DNA of 64,000 bases from Physcomitrium patens (lineage: Eukaryota; Streptophyta; Bryopsida; Funariales; Funariaceae), in assembly GCF_000002425.4 (NCBI RefSeq), contig NC_037257.1, positions 20,570,208 to 20,634,207 on the forward strand, given 5' to 3'. This document shows, one piece after another, positions 48,440 through 60,291 of this stretch (positions within the stretch are counted from its first letter, which is position 1; the number at the start of each line of letters is the position of its first letter). A program made the translations under genes and the position numbers. The notes beneath the pieces are model-generated. The model saw only the letters and a program-made list of their open reading frames with translations. It had not been told where the DNA came from and did no database searches.

Positions 48440-49690
48440 TTTGCAAGACTCCCACAGGCAACGTTGGTGCCTACCCCCGATGCATCCGTGAGTGCAGCCT
48501 TCGAGACTACGCCGCTTATTGCAGCGTCGCCTGTAGTCACATTACAGATTCTACAAAATCAGACATCGACACGCTCGTTAATCACTCCGCAGTCACGTCC
48601 ATTTTTCAACCAACTCCAATAACAGAGAGCTTAACGGCAATAGGTACTGTGCGAGCCCAACCAGCATCGACTTAGGCAATGAATTCTACAATGCCGCACA
48701 CCCTGCACTCCAATGAGCCGAGCTCCAGTGCTCTGACGATTGGCTCAGACCGTCACGTCCCGATGGTCCATCGTAAGACAAGTCCTCATACCTTGACGCC
48801 CGATCGTAGCTCTCCGGTGCACTGCCTCGCGGCAACCCTTCGTGATGCCTTGTGCTCTGATCTCTCGTCGTCGCTTCCTGTGCCGTCGCAGGCATCCACC
48901 AGAGCTGCTCCGACGTATGCACCAAAAATCATACTCGACGATGGTAATTCTATCCATCCTTGCAAGGTTGCGTCCAAGTATCGTGCCAAATACAGCCAAT
49001 ACTCAAATACTTAAATGCACCCAAACTTGCACGCATCGCCTCTCCAAGAACTCTCTTTTTCGAAAGTCCATACACGTTGTCCTCAAGTACTCGTACCGCT
49101 GCGGATTGCAACGCCTAGCTTTCTTGCCCGGGTGGGCAAATGGGCCCTCCGTCCAATCATGGCTCCTCCCTCTCATACATCGCCTCACCTAGAATTCCAA
49201 CATCTGAAATTGATTGCACCCGTACATGTCTATCACTGGCCATGCCTCCTCGTCCTTCTTGTTCGATGATAGAAAATTGTTGAATGACGCATCAAAAAAT
49301 ATCTGTAATCCTAGCGACCAGGTCCCTCAGCCCCCAACAGTGACGCCGATCCCAACTTCAACCCTTGCATGTCCGTTCGACTTGCTCTCTTCCTGCCTTT
49401 TCATAAAAGCCCCCTTCACCGCTCCCCGCCTCGATCTGCGACTCCTCGTTTGCCATCGAAAATCCCAAAAACTCACCCTTGGACATTGACGACCTCAGCG
49501 GGCTCCAAAAGAAATTGTTGATTGCGTGCAACCCTAAACCCTACCCCCAAAAGCTGTGGCTCCTCTGGTACACCCCACCCAACGCGTCATCTCGAGGCGC
49601 CTTTTCATCGTGCATCGCCGCGGATAAGAACGAGGTCCACCGCCGAATTGCATGTTGTGCTTGCACATCCTGCGACATAGGTATGTAGTC
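48440..49690 (+). pseudogene. Unidentified GC-rich segment, copy 1 (paralogue at 52725-53990)
   Basis: It aligns by eye over about 1.2 kb with 52725-53910. In one frame the last part reads IENPKNSPLDIDDLSGLQKK and KLWLLWYTPPNASSRG (49455-49600), conserved in the other copy as IENPENSPPDTGKLDGLKKK, which suggests descent from coding DNA. The middle part is open only in pieces and in different frames. I do not recognise the protein. This copy extends further, to CIAADKNEVHRRIACC near 49640. It could be a decayed duplicated gene or part of an unknown mobile element. Confidence 0.35.
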
Positions 49691-51690
49691 ACCCATCGAT
49701 TCATACAACGATGGCGACGACCAACTCCCCCGTCCACCCATGCCAGTCTCTCCGCTCCGCCGCTCATAAACGGTGACTTTTTTCCTACCCCCACAAAACC
49801 CTAAACCTGCTGCCTCTCCAAAACTGCCATTGTCTCCCTTGCAAGCCCCTGCTCCTCTTCACTCCACGTCTTTCTCCACCCCCTTCCCTCAGTTGCATTT
49901 CATTGGCGACACTTCCGTCTCTCCCAACCTCGAACTGCCCTCTGACCGCTAATTCTCCCCGTGCTTTGCAAGCAAACATGAACGATGTGCTCGTTGAGAC
50001 ATGCGTCGCACTATCTTGCTCTTCTGTGAAGCTTGAGGCAGCCTTCAATCGGAAGACTAGGCGACCAGGTTTAAGACCAGCCCGTAGAAGGGGGAAGGGT
50101 AATGAGAGTGGCATCAAGGGGACGGTGGCAGTATAGGATGGATGGCGCCCTTGATGTGCCTTTCTCCTGTACGGGCGCATGTGCCCGGTTTTGGATGTAA
50201 ACCTGGTCGCGACTAGGACCTCGCAGGTGATATTCAGTTCTATGAACCCGCATCTATGAATTCATAATTTCCACAGCATGGTTACCTGCTCGTGTGTTCG
50301 GCTCACAGTTTTGTGCTTCGCCTAATGTTTGAGTTGAGATAATTATCAACTATCTACTTATAATGGTTCGGGTCCTTACGGAAACGGTAGTAGATGAGGG
50401 TGTTGATTTGTGTGAAGGAAGACGAAGAGGTCGCTTCTTAATTATGACTCATGGCACCCAAGGTGGAAACTCTCTCTCAATCAACACACATGGATTCTTT
50501 GTGCGGAAATTGTACTTTTTTAAATGGAGGTGTAGTGGTCGCATTCTTGAACTGGTATTGTTCTTCTGCAGCTCGAACTAAAGTGCATCTCTAAGCATTT
50601 TTAGTCTTGATATTGGAAGTGCAAATGGCATTCAACAAGTGGATTATTGCTACATAAGGGTGATATGGCAAGGGAGTTGTGTTTCACAACTGTATTCACC
50701 TCATTTCTCTCTTGTTCACAACTGTCAAAACGACCGGCTATACTCAGTCTACGACTACTCTTGTGGCGAGTTTCGACGATCCAAGATAAACGCTTTGCAA
50801 CAGCCATCCCTTGTCATGACTTGAACCTCCACCATGACAACGACGAGCGAGATGAACTGCGGAAAAGGATGACTGCTCTCAACTAGATGTCATACGCATG
50901 GTCGGCCACTTCTCTCAGACTTCACTTGTGTCTTTTGTTTTTAATACTACAGTTCCGAGCTCCTTCATTAAACCTGATTTTAGCCATATGATCTCATATA
51001 TTTCTACGTATTCCATCTTCCTTTCCGACTAACTGTAGGGTACTTAGCTTTAGGAATAAAAATCCAGATCATCTCTTGTTTGTAGGGTATACTTTGGACC
51101 TATAAATTGCCACTAGAAGCTTTTATTTCAAAGACTAAGACTATTAATTATGTACCCTAAACCAAGATATTGATCTATTGTAAGATCATCAGCTTTGGAC
51201 ATCACCATTTGAAGCAGGTCTAGAAGCTTTGTGTAGTTGATATGATTATGAGTAGATGGCTTGCAGACTTCGTAGTAATATGCGTCTTCGATCTTCATGT
51301 TGTTGTTGTTGTTGAAGCTTAATCGCATTGCTGAAGCGTTGGGCACGACCAGCACCTATGCTTCCAACATTGAAATGCATGTTATAAAACGTGCGATAAA
51401 GAGCCGTCAAGACCCAGTCTGAGAAAATAAGGAGCAAATACGAAGGACTCACACTCCGATAGACATTTCTCAATCCCCCACCCGTCCCTCCACCCTGTTC
51501 TGCAATTCACATCCAATTAGGCATTGCAATACCAATAGCCATACGCTACATTCATTCCTCGTCTCATGCCGTCGTATTCGTTGCCATCAACGCCAGCCAC
51601 TGTCCCTGTCGTTACGTTAGCCGATTCTTTTATGCTTGCCAACCTACTAAAGTTTCTTCGTGCCACACCCTAGAAAGGAGCAATGGTAGC
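49691..51690. other. GC-moderate region, no gene recognised
   Basis: Short open frames exist on both strands (for example + 49903-50136, - 49785-50180, + 50363-50581, and - 51246-51473 with a short Gln run) but none resembles a known protein or has a clear gene structure. Telomere-like ACCCTAAACC occurs at 49531 and 49797. Transcription cannot be excluded. Confidence 0.4.
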
Positions 51691-51696
51691 AAGCAA

Positions 51697-52715
51697 AGGC
51701 GGCCAATTCCAATTATTGGCCATGCAATTCTAATTGGCAGACATGCATTGAGCTATTGGCAGCCGGTCCCAACTGAACCTGCTCTTGGCAGTCAATTCCA
51801 ACTAGACCTGCTCTTGGCAGCCGATTCCAATTGAACCTGCTCATGGCAGCCAATTCCAACTGAAGCTGCTCTTAGCAACCGATTCCAATTGAACTTGCTC
51901 TTGGCAGCGAATTCCAACTGGACCTGCTCTTGGCAGCCGATTCCAATTAAACCTGCTCTTGGCAGCCAATTCCAACTAGACGTGCTCTTGGTAGCCGATT
52001 CCAATTGAACTTACTCTTAGCAGCCAATTCCAACTAGACCTGCTCTTGGCAGCCGATTCCAATTGAACTTACTCTTGGCAGCCATTTCAATTGAACCTTC
52101 TTTTGGGAGCCGATTCCAATTGAACCTGCTCTTGGCAGCCAATTCCAACCGGATCTGCTCTTGGCAGCCAATTCGAATTGAACCTTCTTTTGGCAGTCGA
52201 TTCCAATTGAACCTGCTCTTGGCAGCCAATTCCAACAAAACCTACTCTTGGCAGCCGATTCCAATTGAACATGCTCTTGGCAGCCAATTCCAACTGGACC
52301 TGCTCTTGACAGCCAATTCCAACTGGTCGTGCTCTTAGCAGACAATTCCAATCAAACTTGCTCTTGGTAGTCAATTCCAACTGGACCTGCTCTTGGCAGC
52401 CGATTCCAATTGAACCTGCTCTTGGCACCCAATTCCTACTAGACCTGCTCTTCGCACCTCATTCCAATTGAACTTGCTCTTGGCATCCAATTCCTACTAG
52501 ACCTGCTCTTCGCAGCGGATTCCAATTGAACCTGCTCATGGCAGCCAATTCCAACTGGACCTGCTCATGGCAGTCGATTCCAATTGAACCTGCTCTTGGT
52601 AGCCAATTCCTACAAGACCTGCTCTTGGAAGCCAATTCCAATTGAACCTGCTCTTGGCACCCAATTCCAACTGGACCTGCTCTTGGCAGCCGATTCCAAT
52701 TGAACCTGCTTTGAG
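51697..52715. repeat. Tandem array of a 29-bp unit with dimeric structure
   Basis: The two alternating 29-mers are GATTCCAATTGAAC + CTGCTCTTGGCAGCC and AATTCCAACTGGAC + CTGCTCTTGGCAGCC, giving a 58-bp higher-order unit. About 32-35 units; the edges (51697-51780) are degenerate. Because 29 is one less than a multiple of three, the frame shifts each unit and long stop-free frames arise on both strands by composition; they are unlikely to be genes. The array directly abuts the second paralogous segment at 52725. Confidence 0.95.
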
Positions 52716-52724
52716 TATTATCAC

Positions 52725-53990
52725 CGTTGGCACCAAGTTCAAATGTTCCAAATGTCGTCGATGTACCGACACCATCGACATCTCCTTGTGTCTCCTAGTC
52801 CCTGAGCTTGCGTCGCTTGCTGTAGCGTAGCTTCTAACGTCCCATGTTACCCTCATGACATCGACTTGCTTACAAATCACATCGCATTTGTGCCCATTTT
52901 TGAACCGACTCAGGCGATGGCGGAGGCGACTTCGAGGGAGACAACGGAGGGCTCAACAACACAACGTATTGCTTGTACTTGACTACCGTTGATCTGGGGG
53001 ATGAATTTTGCGATGTCATATACCCTGTATCCGAGTCGGTCGAGCTCAAGTACCTCGACAAGGGGCTCAGATCGTGACCTGTCGATGCTATGTCGTAAGA
53101 CAAGCTCTCATATCTAAACGTCCCATCATAGCACGCCATTGCTCTAGTTCGCGGCGACCCATCATAACCTCCTCCGCTCCAACCTCCCGTCGTCACTGCT
53201 TGTGCCGTTGCACGCAGCAACCGGAACTACTTCAGCATGTGTGTAAAAAATACACACCCAAATGACGATAATTTTGCCCATCTTTACACGGTTGCATCTA
53301 GTATCGAGCCGAATGTAGCCAACACTCGAACACTCTGTGCGTGAACTTGCATGCATCGCCTCTCCGAGAGCTTTCATTCCAAAAGTCCAAGTATCCTGTC
53401 TCCGAGTAGTGATACTGCCGCGGATTGCAATGCTTAGCTTTGTCGCCTGGGTGGATAAACGGGCACTTCGTTCAATCATAGATCCTCCCCCTCGTCCATC
53501 GCTTTACCTTGAATTCAAACATCCACAATTGGTCGACCCATATATGTCCACCACCAGCTATGCCTCCTCGTCCTTGTTGTTCGACGGCAGAAACTTATTG
53601 AATAGTGCACGAAAAAGTGTCGGTGACCCCAGTGACAATTCCCCGGCTCCCGACGATGACGCCGACCTCAAGCTCAACCCTTGTAGGGCCGCTTCATCCA
53701 CTCTACTTCTCGCTTCTCGCTCCCCACCTCAATCAACAATTCCTTATCCAGCATCGAAAACCCGGAGAACTCACCTCCCGACACCGGCAAGCTCGACGGG
53801 CTCAAAAAGAAATTATTAAATGCGTGCAACTGCACGCTCTTCCTACCCCTCAAGTTGTGGCTCCTCTGATACATCCCACCCAACGCGCTATCTACAAGCA
53901 CCTCATCAATAGGACCCCGACCCTCAGATTTCCTGACTCATATTTCGAAGGTTACAAATTGTGTCATCCTTTCTTCTGTTCAGTGTGAGA
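52725..53990 (+). pseudogene. Unidentified GC-rich segment, copy 2
   Basis: Paralogue of 48440-49690. Longest open piece 53337-53819 (160 codons): VDKRALRSIIDPPPRPSLYL, YMSTTSYASSSLLFDGRNLL and PDDDADLKLNPC. The matching parts of copy 1 are FLARVGKWALRPIMAPPSH and SFLFDDRKLLNDA, again in shifting frames. Retained similarity on one strand supports former coding. The family is not recognised. Confidence 0.35.
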
Positions 53991-54282
53991 AGCATGCAGC
54001 ATCTTCCTTCGTTGCATGTCATGCATGCAGGTGGATGCTTTTCGTTTTAAGATTATTTTCCATTCCCATGATATTAGACTAGAAACTTTTTCACCGGGAT
54101 ATGGTTTTCTACAGAGTCGAGTTATGGAAATCAATTGGAGTTCTAGTGGGAGGACTTGATTCTCATGTTGGCCAAACTACATTAGAATAGATTACATCGG
54201 GTGTAATCATAGAATCGTATGGTATGACATCTGTTCAACCTTGGTCATCTCATTGAGCCAAGTATATAATCCGTCGACCTTC
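53991..54282. other. Non-coding spacer
   Basis: No gene or repeat recognised. It ends at the left direct repeat that brackets the kinase relic. Confidence 0.5.
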
Positions 54283-54740
54283 ACCAATTGAGAACCATAC
54301 ATACACACACACACACACACACATGGAAGCATGTAGAATTTTAGACACAGGTTGACATGTTATGAAGGTGGTGGAGTAGACAAGAATTGATCAAATAAGC
54401 AACATGCAAAGCGATGTAACGTCCCTCTGTCTCAAGCTCCTATTCCAACCTAAAACGCAACAAAGGAACACAATCACTCACCGAGAAAACACATACATAC
54501 ACACACACACAAAAATAAATAAATGAATAAATAAATAAATAAAAAGAAACAAAAAAAATAAAAAACAAAAAACAGAAACAATGCAAATTGCCCCAAGAAT
54601 GCCTCAACTTCACTTTGAAAGAAAAAACACATCAACACAGGGTAGCCGAATTTTGATCGAGCACAGAATCACCTCCAATGTTTGGAATTCGAGCTTAGAG
54701 TCTGGCTCACCTCGCCTTACATCACAACTTCATCTTTGAC
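54283..54740 (+). repeat. Direct repeat, left copy (partner 57841-58275)
   Basis: Shared landmarks: GGTGGTGGAGTAGACAAGA, GCGATGTAACGTCCCT, AAGAATGCCTCAACTTCACTT, a TCACCTCCAATG stretch and ACATCACAACTTCA. Each copy contains a diverged A-rich simple repeat in the middle, and the left one also has (CA)n at 54301-54323. No coding. It could be LTR-like ends, or a segmental duplication around the kinase relic. Confidence 0.75.
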
Positions 54741-55199
54741 TGGACTAGGTAAACCTGGTTTAGGGTTTTAGGGTTTTAGGGATTAGAGGTTTTGCAACAC
54801 TCGCAAATTGTGAAGCTCAGTTCACAATTGCTTTCATGCCTCCACTCATTCTCAACGCCATAATTCAAGTTTACTGGTTGCTGCATACCTCAGAATGCAA
54901 TAGCTTTCATCATTTCATGTGAGCCAAGGGAAGCAGCACCCCTTCACAAATAACCGACACATTCTATACAACACAAAACAAAAAATACAAACAAAGCCAA
55001 ATACACAAAATGGACCAACAGTCCGAACAAAGCAACAAAATATATAAAATAAATGTGTCATACAAAACTTGAAAACCTAGAAATGAACAAAAAGTCCACA
55101 TTCTCCATCAACACAAAAATCCCAACAACAACAACAACAATAACAAAACAACACAAAAAAAAAAAAAAAAAAAAAAAAAAAACTGTAATACCTTCCAAG
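54741..55199. other. Spacer with telomere-like motif and A-rich tract
   Basis: GGTTTAGGGTTTTAGGGTTTTAGGG lies at 54758-54782 and a poly(A) stretch at 55156-55182. It may include the 3' part of the kinase relic, but nothing coding is recognised here. Confidence 0.5.
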
Positions 55200-57420
55200 A
55201 GACCGCAAGCAAAATCTTGCACAAAATATATTTCTAAATAAACCCACATGCATTTGAGGATGGCGAATACATGCGACAGCTCATGAACTTGAGCAGTAAA
55301 TCCTGTCCTTGTATCCATAACAAGAGCCCATAGATTTGTACAAGAAGCCACACTGCTTATATACAGACCGTCTTCATTACCCTTTTCCACGTGCTTCGTA
55401 AGCCGGGAATCAGCTGCATCATAGTGATACCTGCACGTCGAAACAAATGTAGGAATGAAAGTTCAATAAATGGATCTGTTCGAATCCAAGCTACTTGCTG
55501 AAAGTAAATGCATGTCGTAGAAATCGGAATAGCTGATCAACATCCAGGAGGACAAAGTCAAAATCGACGATACACACATGACTGGGCTCATGCCTAACTG
55601 AGCAACATCACACCACATCAATGACAAAAGCTCGCACCGCCTTACCTCTGCTTCATTTGGCCACCGAGCGTTGTAAACGTTGTAATCCATTGAGTTGCGG
55701 GCATTCCTAACCGGATCTTTTTCTTAGGTTGGTCATCCTCATCTTCTTCAACATCTGATTCGCCCTCTCTTTTGACCAACCTGTATGGAACACTAGAAAC
55801 AAAAGGCTTTATTAATATGATGATCAAATGAAGAGTAGGTTCAAAAAAAGAATCCTCAGTGTAGGGACAGGAAAAACGAAGCAAAAAAAGGTCATAGAAT
55901 GCACCTTTTCAACACCGTCTGTGTTTATGGTCTCACAGTAGGATTAGGACCCAAGATGGAATCGAAGAGTACAACGAGCTTGCCGTGGTTTGGCTCTTCA
56001 TCGAACTTCATATTTGCGACCATCTCCAAAATGTCTGTTTAAAAACGGAACCAGGCAAAAACACCACAACATTTCGGGAGAAGTTACCATTTTCTTCTTC
56101 CACACCAGAAAACCTTTGTTGTCGCCCTACAAAACCAAATATATAGAGCACGTCCAAATAAAAAATAGTGAGAAGGAAGGAAGGAAGGAAGGAAAAATAA
56201 ATAAATAAATAAATATATATATATATATATATCGCATTGATCACTTCTTCACTAGCTACTAGCTACAAAGTTGATCAGTACTTAATAAACTCGCCAAGGA
56301 AGACTATCCCGCACAAGGAATATCAAAGTATAAGCTAGTGATCCCAAGTCGTCCTTCCTACTCCCACTGCTTCCAATATGTGCATGCACATTCGCATAGC
56401 GAACAGTTCCATTGCATGTATGAAAATTACACAGAATCAAAATATAGCTCAAAAGCAAAACAGTCGCTCCCAACTGCCAAAACAAGAATGGAAACTACAG
56501 ATTAGGACAATGGGGGGGGAGGAGAGCCTCATCGGAACACATCAGGCCTTTGGTCATATTCTACATGGTGACCGGTTGTACCATCCCTCCATCGAGTAGC
56601 TGCATATATGGGAGAAAGACGTTAATCTTGGTGTGAAATTGACTTGTGCATGGACGTAGCGGTGATAAACTCATCCAATTCTCAATCCATATACTCTTCA
56701 TGTAACAGTTAACAGATGTAAAAAAAAAAAATAGATGTAATGCCAAATTGGAGCAAAAGAGGTTGCTAATGTGTGAACAGAGAACGAATTATAGCACAAT
56801 GATAGTGAAAACTCACCAAGCCCGAGATGTATAAGAAAAAGATTCTTCTCTTCAGGTGTATTGGGTTGTTCCAGGAGAAAGTTCTTGGGCTTCACGTCTC
56901 CATGTACATACCTGTTCAATCAGAACGAGCTGCACTAAATACTTGCGCTTAATCCAAAGAGTTCCAAACATCCCAGAGACTTGGCCCGAGCATATCCATG
57001 ACCTACACCATGGGAACAAAGTCAAAATTGGGTTAAAATAAATAAATAAATACATAAATAAATAAATAAACAAATCATGAGACAAGTTTGAAAAGAAGAC
57101 GACTACATGAAAACTAAAGGTCTGCTTGGACTACAACAATTCAATAGGTGACTCACCATGACGTAGTAGTCACCTTGTCGACCTGTGTAATATACGCGAC
57201 CAACACTATGGCTACCACCAAGAGTGTTGGAGAAAGAACCCGCACCAACCATGGAAGTTTAGGAGACAAGTCCTAATCACATTTGAATGATGAAAATAAG
57301 AAATACAGAAAGGTAATTTCGATACTAGTAATCACATTTCAAGAGTGAAATCACAATGGTACGAGCTCGAGACGCACTTGTAAACCTGCCACTTGCAAGG
57401 AGGACCATGATTACAGTCCT
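55200..57420 (-). pseudogene. MUT9-like (casein-kinase-1-type) protein kinase relic
   Basis: Minus-strand segments follow plant MUT9-like kinases in order: GPPCKWQVYK (about 57400), [10 protein letters not shown] (57170), MDMLGPSLWDVWNSL (56990), [20 protein letters not shown] and LFLIHLGLG (56905-56820), [20 protein letters not shown] and LAYTLIFL (56410-56300), [15 protein letters not shown] (56085), [19 protein letters not shown] (56015), EDEDDQPKKKIRLGMPATQW (55760-55695), and HVEKGNEDGLYISSVASC with LWALVMDTRTGFTAQVHEL (55395-55265). GT/AG intron borders remain, so it arose from genomic DNA, not mRNA. The metal-binding Asp of the DLG motif is His (HLG), the glycine loop and the N-terminal end are not found, a stop interrupts the segment after NSL, and frames shift around 55690-55640. 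Arabidopsis relatives phosphorylate histone H3 and clock/light proteins; this copy is almost certainly inactive. Confidence 0.82.
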
Positions 57421-57840
57421 TACTACTCCGATGCTCGAACTTGCTCGAACTTCAACCCGCAATTAGTACAAACAAATTCAATGTGAGTACAAAAACTTAT
57501 TACATTAATACCTATAAGACCTCGATGTAATGTGCAGAGCATCTCCCAAATATGCCGCTACGACCAAGGTTTAGAGCAAAATAAATTATAAGAAATTGAA
57601 TACCTCAATGGCCTGTCGACCAGCACGCTCCGTCCCACCACTCTGTCCATATTATTATGTTGGCCGATTCCTTTATGCAATGTACCGTGGAGTGATTGCA
57701 GCAGTGAATGAAAAAAAAGAGCCATGAGGAGGCTTAAAACAAATCCCATGTTCATTGAGCCAAAAAGTTGTCAAATCTTCTAATTCCATCCCAAAACAAA
57801 TTCAATCCTAAACTAGGTTTCAACAATCCATAAAACAATT
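57421..57840. other. Upstream part of the kinase relic, unassigned
   Basis: The first kinase exons (N-terminus and glycine-rich loop) should lie here on the minus strand, but no clear match was found. An open frame (57755-57558, minus) shows no family motif. Confidence 0.35.
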
Positions 57841-58275
57841 AAATTGGGAACCATGCACCACACAAACATGGAGGCATATAGAGTTTTGGACAACATTTTA
57901 TATGTTATGTAGGTGGTGGAGTAGACAAGAGTTGACCTAATAAGGAACATGCGAAGCGATGTAACATCCCTGTTTTTCAAGCTCCTACTTCAACCTCAAA
58001 CACAACGAAGGAGCACAGTTACTCACTTTAGAAAACAAACAAAACAAAACAAAACAAAACAAAATAAATAAAATAAAATAAAATAAAATATTAAAAATAA
58101 AAAATCGATTCAAATTGTCCTAAGAATGCCTCAACTTCACTTCAAAAGAAAAACAGATCAACACAAGGCAGCCGAATTTTAATCCAGCACAGGTTCACCT
58201 CCAATGCAATCAGGTTTACGAGCTTGGAGTCTGACTCACCTCACCTCACCTCGCCTCACATCACAACTTCACCTT
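57841..58275 (+). repeat. Direct repeat, right copy (partner 54283-54740)
   Basis: Same orientation as the left copy. Here the A-rich middle is (AAAAC)n/(AAAAT)n at 58034-58090, and the end repeats CTCACCTCACCT. About 80-85% alike by eye outside the simple repeats. Confidence 0.75.
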
Positions 58276-58317
58276 GCCCTCAATACGTTATTTGGTTATG
58301 GTTGTGAGTCTAAACAT

Positions 58318-58855
58318 AATACTTTTGCATTCGGGGATCTTCACTACACATGCAACTAAGTGCATTTCACTCCAATACTTTTTCACGTCAGTGTTATAAT
58401 TATTTAAAATAGAATTTGTCTAGCATCAAAAAACAAAAAAAACAAAGAGTAAATACAGACTTGGTCTATAGAGACAAAGAATTCAAGAAGTTCGAAGGAA
58501 TTCAAGAAATTTTAATTCAAAATTTAGAAACTTGTACCGAACTGGGATTCACGTCAGGATTAAAAGTCACTAGACTGGGGAGACTCACGCCCGGATCGAG
58601 GCTCGCAAGACCAAAACTTGTACCGAGACTGGGACTCGTAGGACTAGGACTCTTACTGGGATTGGGACTCGTAGGACTGAGACTCGCGCTGGAAGTGGAA
58701 TTCATGCCAAGCCTGGGACTCGTGGAATTGGGACTTGTGTCTAAACTGGGATCCATTCCGAGGTCCGGTAATTGGTGTCGTATCCAATCCACACTCCCAT
58801 TATGAGGGTGCGAGTCTCAATTCTACTGCAAGTCCCTGTCCCAATTCCTTGCCCC
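58318..58855 (+). repeat. Second direct-repeat pair, left copy (partner 60292-60853)
   Basis: Shared landmarks: GCATTCGGGGATCTTCACTA, TTTCACTCCAATACTTTTTC, ATTCAAGAAGTTCGAAGGAA, then a run of short quasi-repeats around GGGACTCGTAGGACTG (58560-58760), and ATCCAATCCACACTCCCATT. It could be a short LTR pair of a non-autonomous element. Confidence 0.7.
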
Positions 58856-60291
58856 GGTGTCTCACTTCCTCCCTCTCCCACTATGCATCATTCGAATTTT
58901 CTTCTCTTTCCTTTCGGTGTACACGGTGAGATTGGGCACCGGGCACTGAATGTTTGTTGCTTGTTTGTCGTTGTGTGGAGGAGAGTGAGAGGGTCGGATT
59001 GAGCACATGCACTGAGTGTTTGTTGCTTGTTTGTCCTCGCTTGGACGTGGAGGAACAAGGAGAGGAGGCGGGGGAGGGGGAGGAGAGAAGACGGTTTAGG
59101 GTTTAGGAAAGAATAAATCTGATTCTGTAAGGGCATTATTGCCAACATGGAACTCCTATGTACCCTTTGTTCAATGCATCCTCCATGGAAATAGAAATTG
59201 TCAATGAAGTTATTTGTTGCAGTGCAAAGATGGAGTTTTTTTTTTGGCCACATTTGATAGTGGTAACTAAGGAGTAACTAGGTTTAGCCGCGGCTATGGT
59301 TCCATCAGTGCTTATCAATGTAGGATAGGAAAATCTGTAAACTTGGTTGAACAAGTCCCAAGCTCCGTGAAAATGATGCTACCAAGCAGATTCCTACTAA
59401 ACCTGGGACAACACAAAAAAGATAAGTCTTGAGCTCCGTGAAAATGATGCTATCAAGCAGATTCCCACTACACCTGGGACAACACAAAAAAGAAAACACT
59501 CGAACTGTATTGGAAAGCCAAAGGCAAGAACTGCTCCAAAATCGCAAGCATGGCTTCTGGGACGGGAAGAGGCAAAGCGTCTGTTGGAAGTGGAACGAGA
59601 GAAGGCAGCCATACTGGAATAAGAAAAAGGGGGGATATTGGTTGACCTGTATATTAGATTGAAACGGAAGAGTTACGGAATAGAAATAAGAACCTGAAAA
59701 GCTGCTGTAGTCACAAAATTGGAGAGTGATCCAGCCAGTATTGGTCGGTCACGGATGTCTGCCCCACCAGTTTCAACAATCGGTGAATTGGAAGAGAAGG
59801 TGAGGCAACAGCAGCACCAATTGGGAGCAACCAGGTTGTCAGGATTTTGCAATTGGAGGCCCAAGTTCATGAATTGGGTTTAGGGTACGATGAAGACTTA
59901 TCAGTCTAATCGCGGGGAGAGCCGATGGAAGTATCGGAGGAGGATGAGGACTCATCATTAGAGCCAGAACTTGTGGGGAACCACTTCCAGTGAATGTTGG
60001 AGTTGACCAATCCGGCGAACCCAGAGTGGTAGAAAATTTGTAGGAAAAATCACTAGAAAAGGTTTTACCAATTCATTGTTAGCAAGGACACTGCACAGTT
60101 GGGAGCGGGGCCAAGTAGAATGGATAGGATTTTATTTTTATTTTTATTTTTTTGTGTCTTACAATACATTGTATGTAGGGTTAAGCAAAGCCAGTAAATT
60201 GATGAGTGGATAGTTTAGAGGGTATGATGGATGATTAGGAAGGAAAAAATAGTCAACATCGGATGTGTAATGTTTGGTATCCGGGAATCAC
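58856..60291. other. Interval between the second direct repeats
   Basis: 1.4 kb. It contains an internal repeat TGTTTGTTGCTTGTTTGTC (58950 and 59017), telomere-like GGTTTAGGGTTTAGG (59093-59107) and a 71-bp tandem duplication (59353-59491). Short + strand frames (MASGTGRGKASVGSGTREGS near 59550; MEVSEEDEDSSLEPELVGN near 59927) look like pieces of an acidic, gag-like or unknown protein, but I cannot identify one. No transposase or polymerase is seen. Confidence 0.4.
59353..59491 (+). repeat. 71-bp tandem duplication
   Basis: Units start near 59353 and 59424, with AGCTCCGTGAAAATGATGCT at 59361 and 59432 and CTGGGACAACACAAAAAAGA in each. A few substitutions distinguish them. Confidence 0.9.

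Noticed and set aside
49785-50180. 131-codon minus-strand frame in GC-rich DNA
   Set aside because: An equally open + strand frame overlaps it, neither has family motifs, and the GC content alone explains the length.
51792-52641. Overlapping long open frames on both strands encoding repeats such as AAKSRFNWNRLPRAG
   Set aside because: They follow from the 29-bp unit lacking stops in several frames. There is no start context, splice structure or unique sequence.
51697-52715. CRISPR-like array: 29-base repeats at regular spacing
   Set aside because: Units are directly adjacent without spacers and alternate in two types, in a plant nuclear context. It is a satellite.
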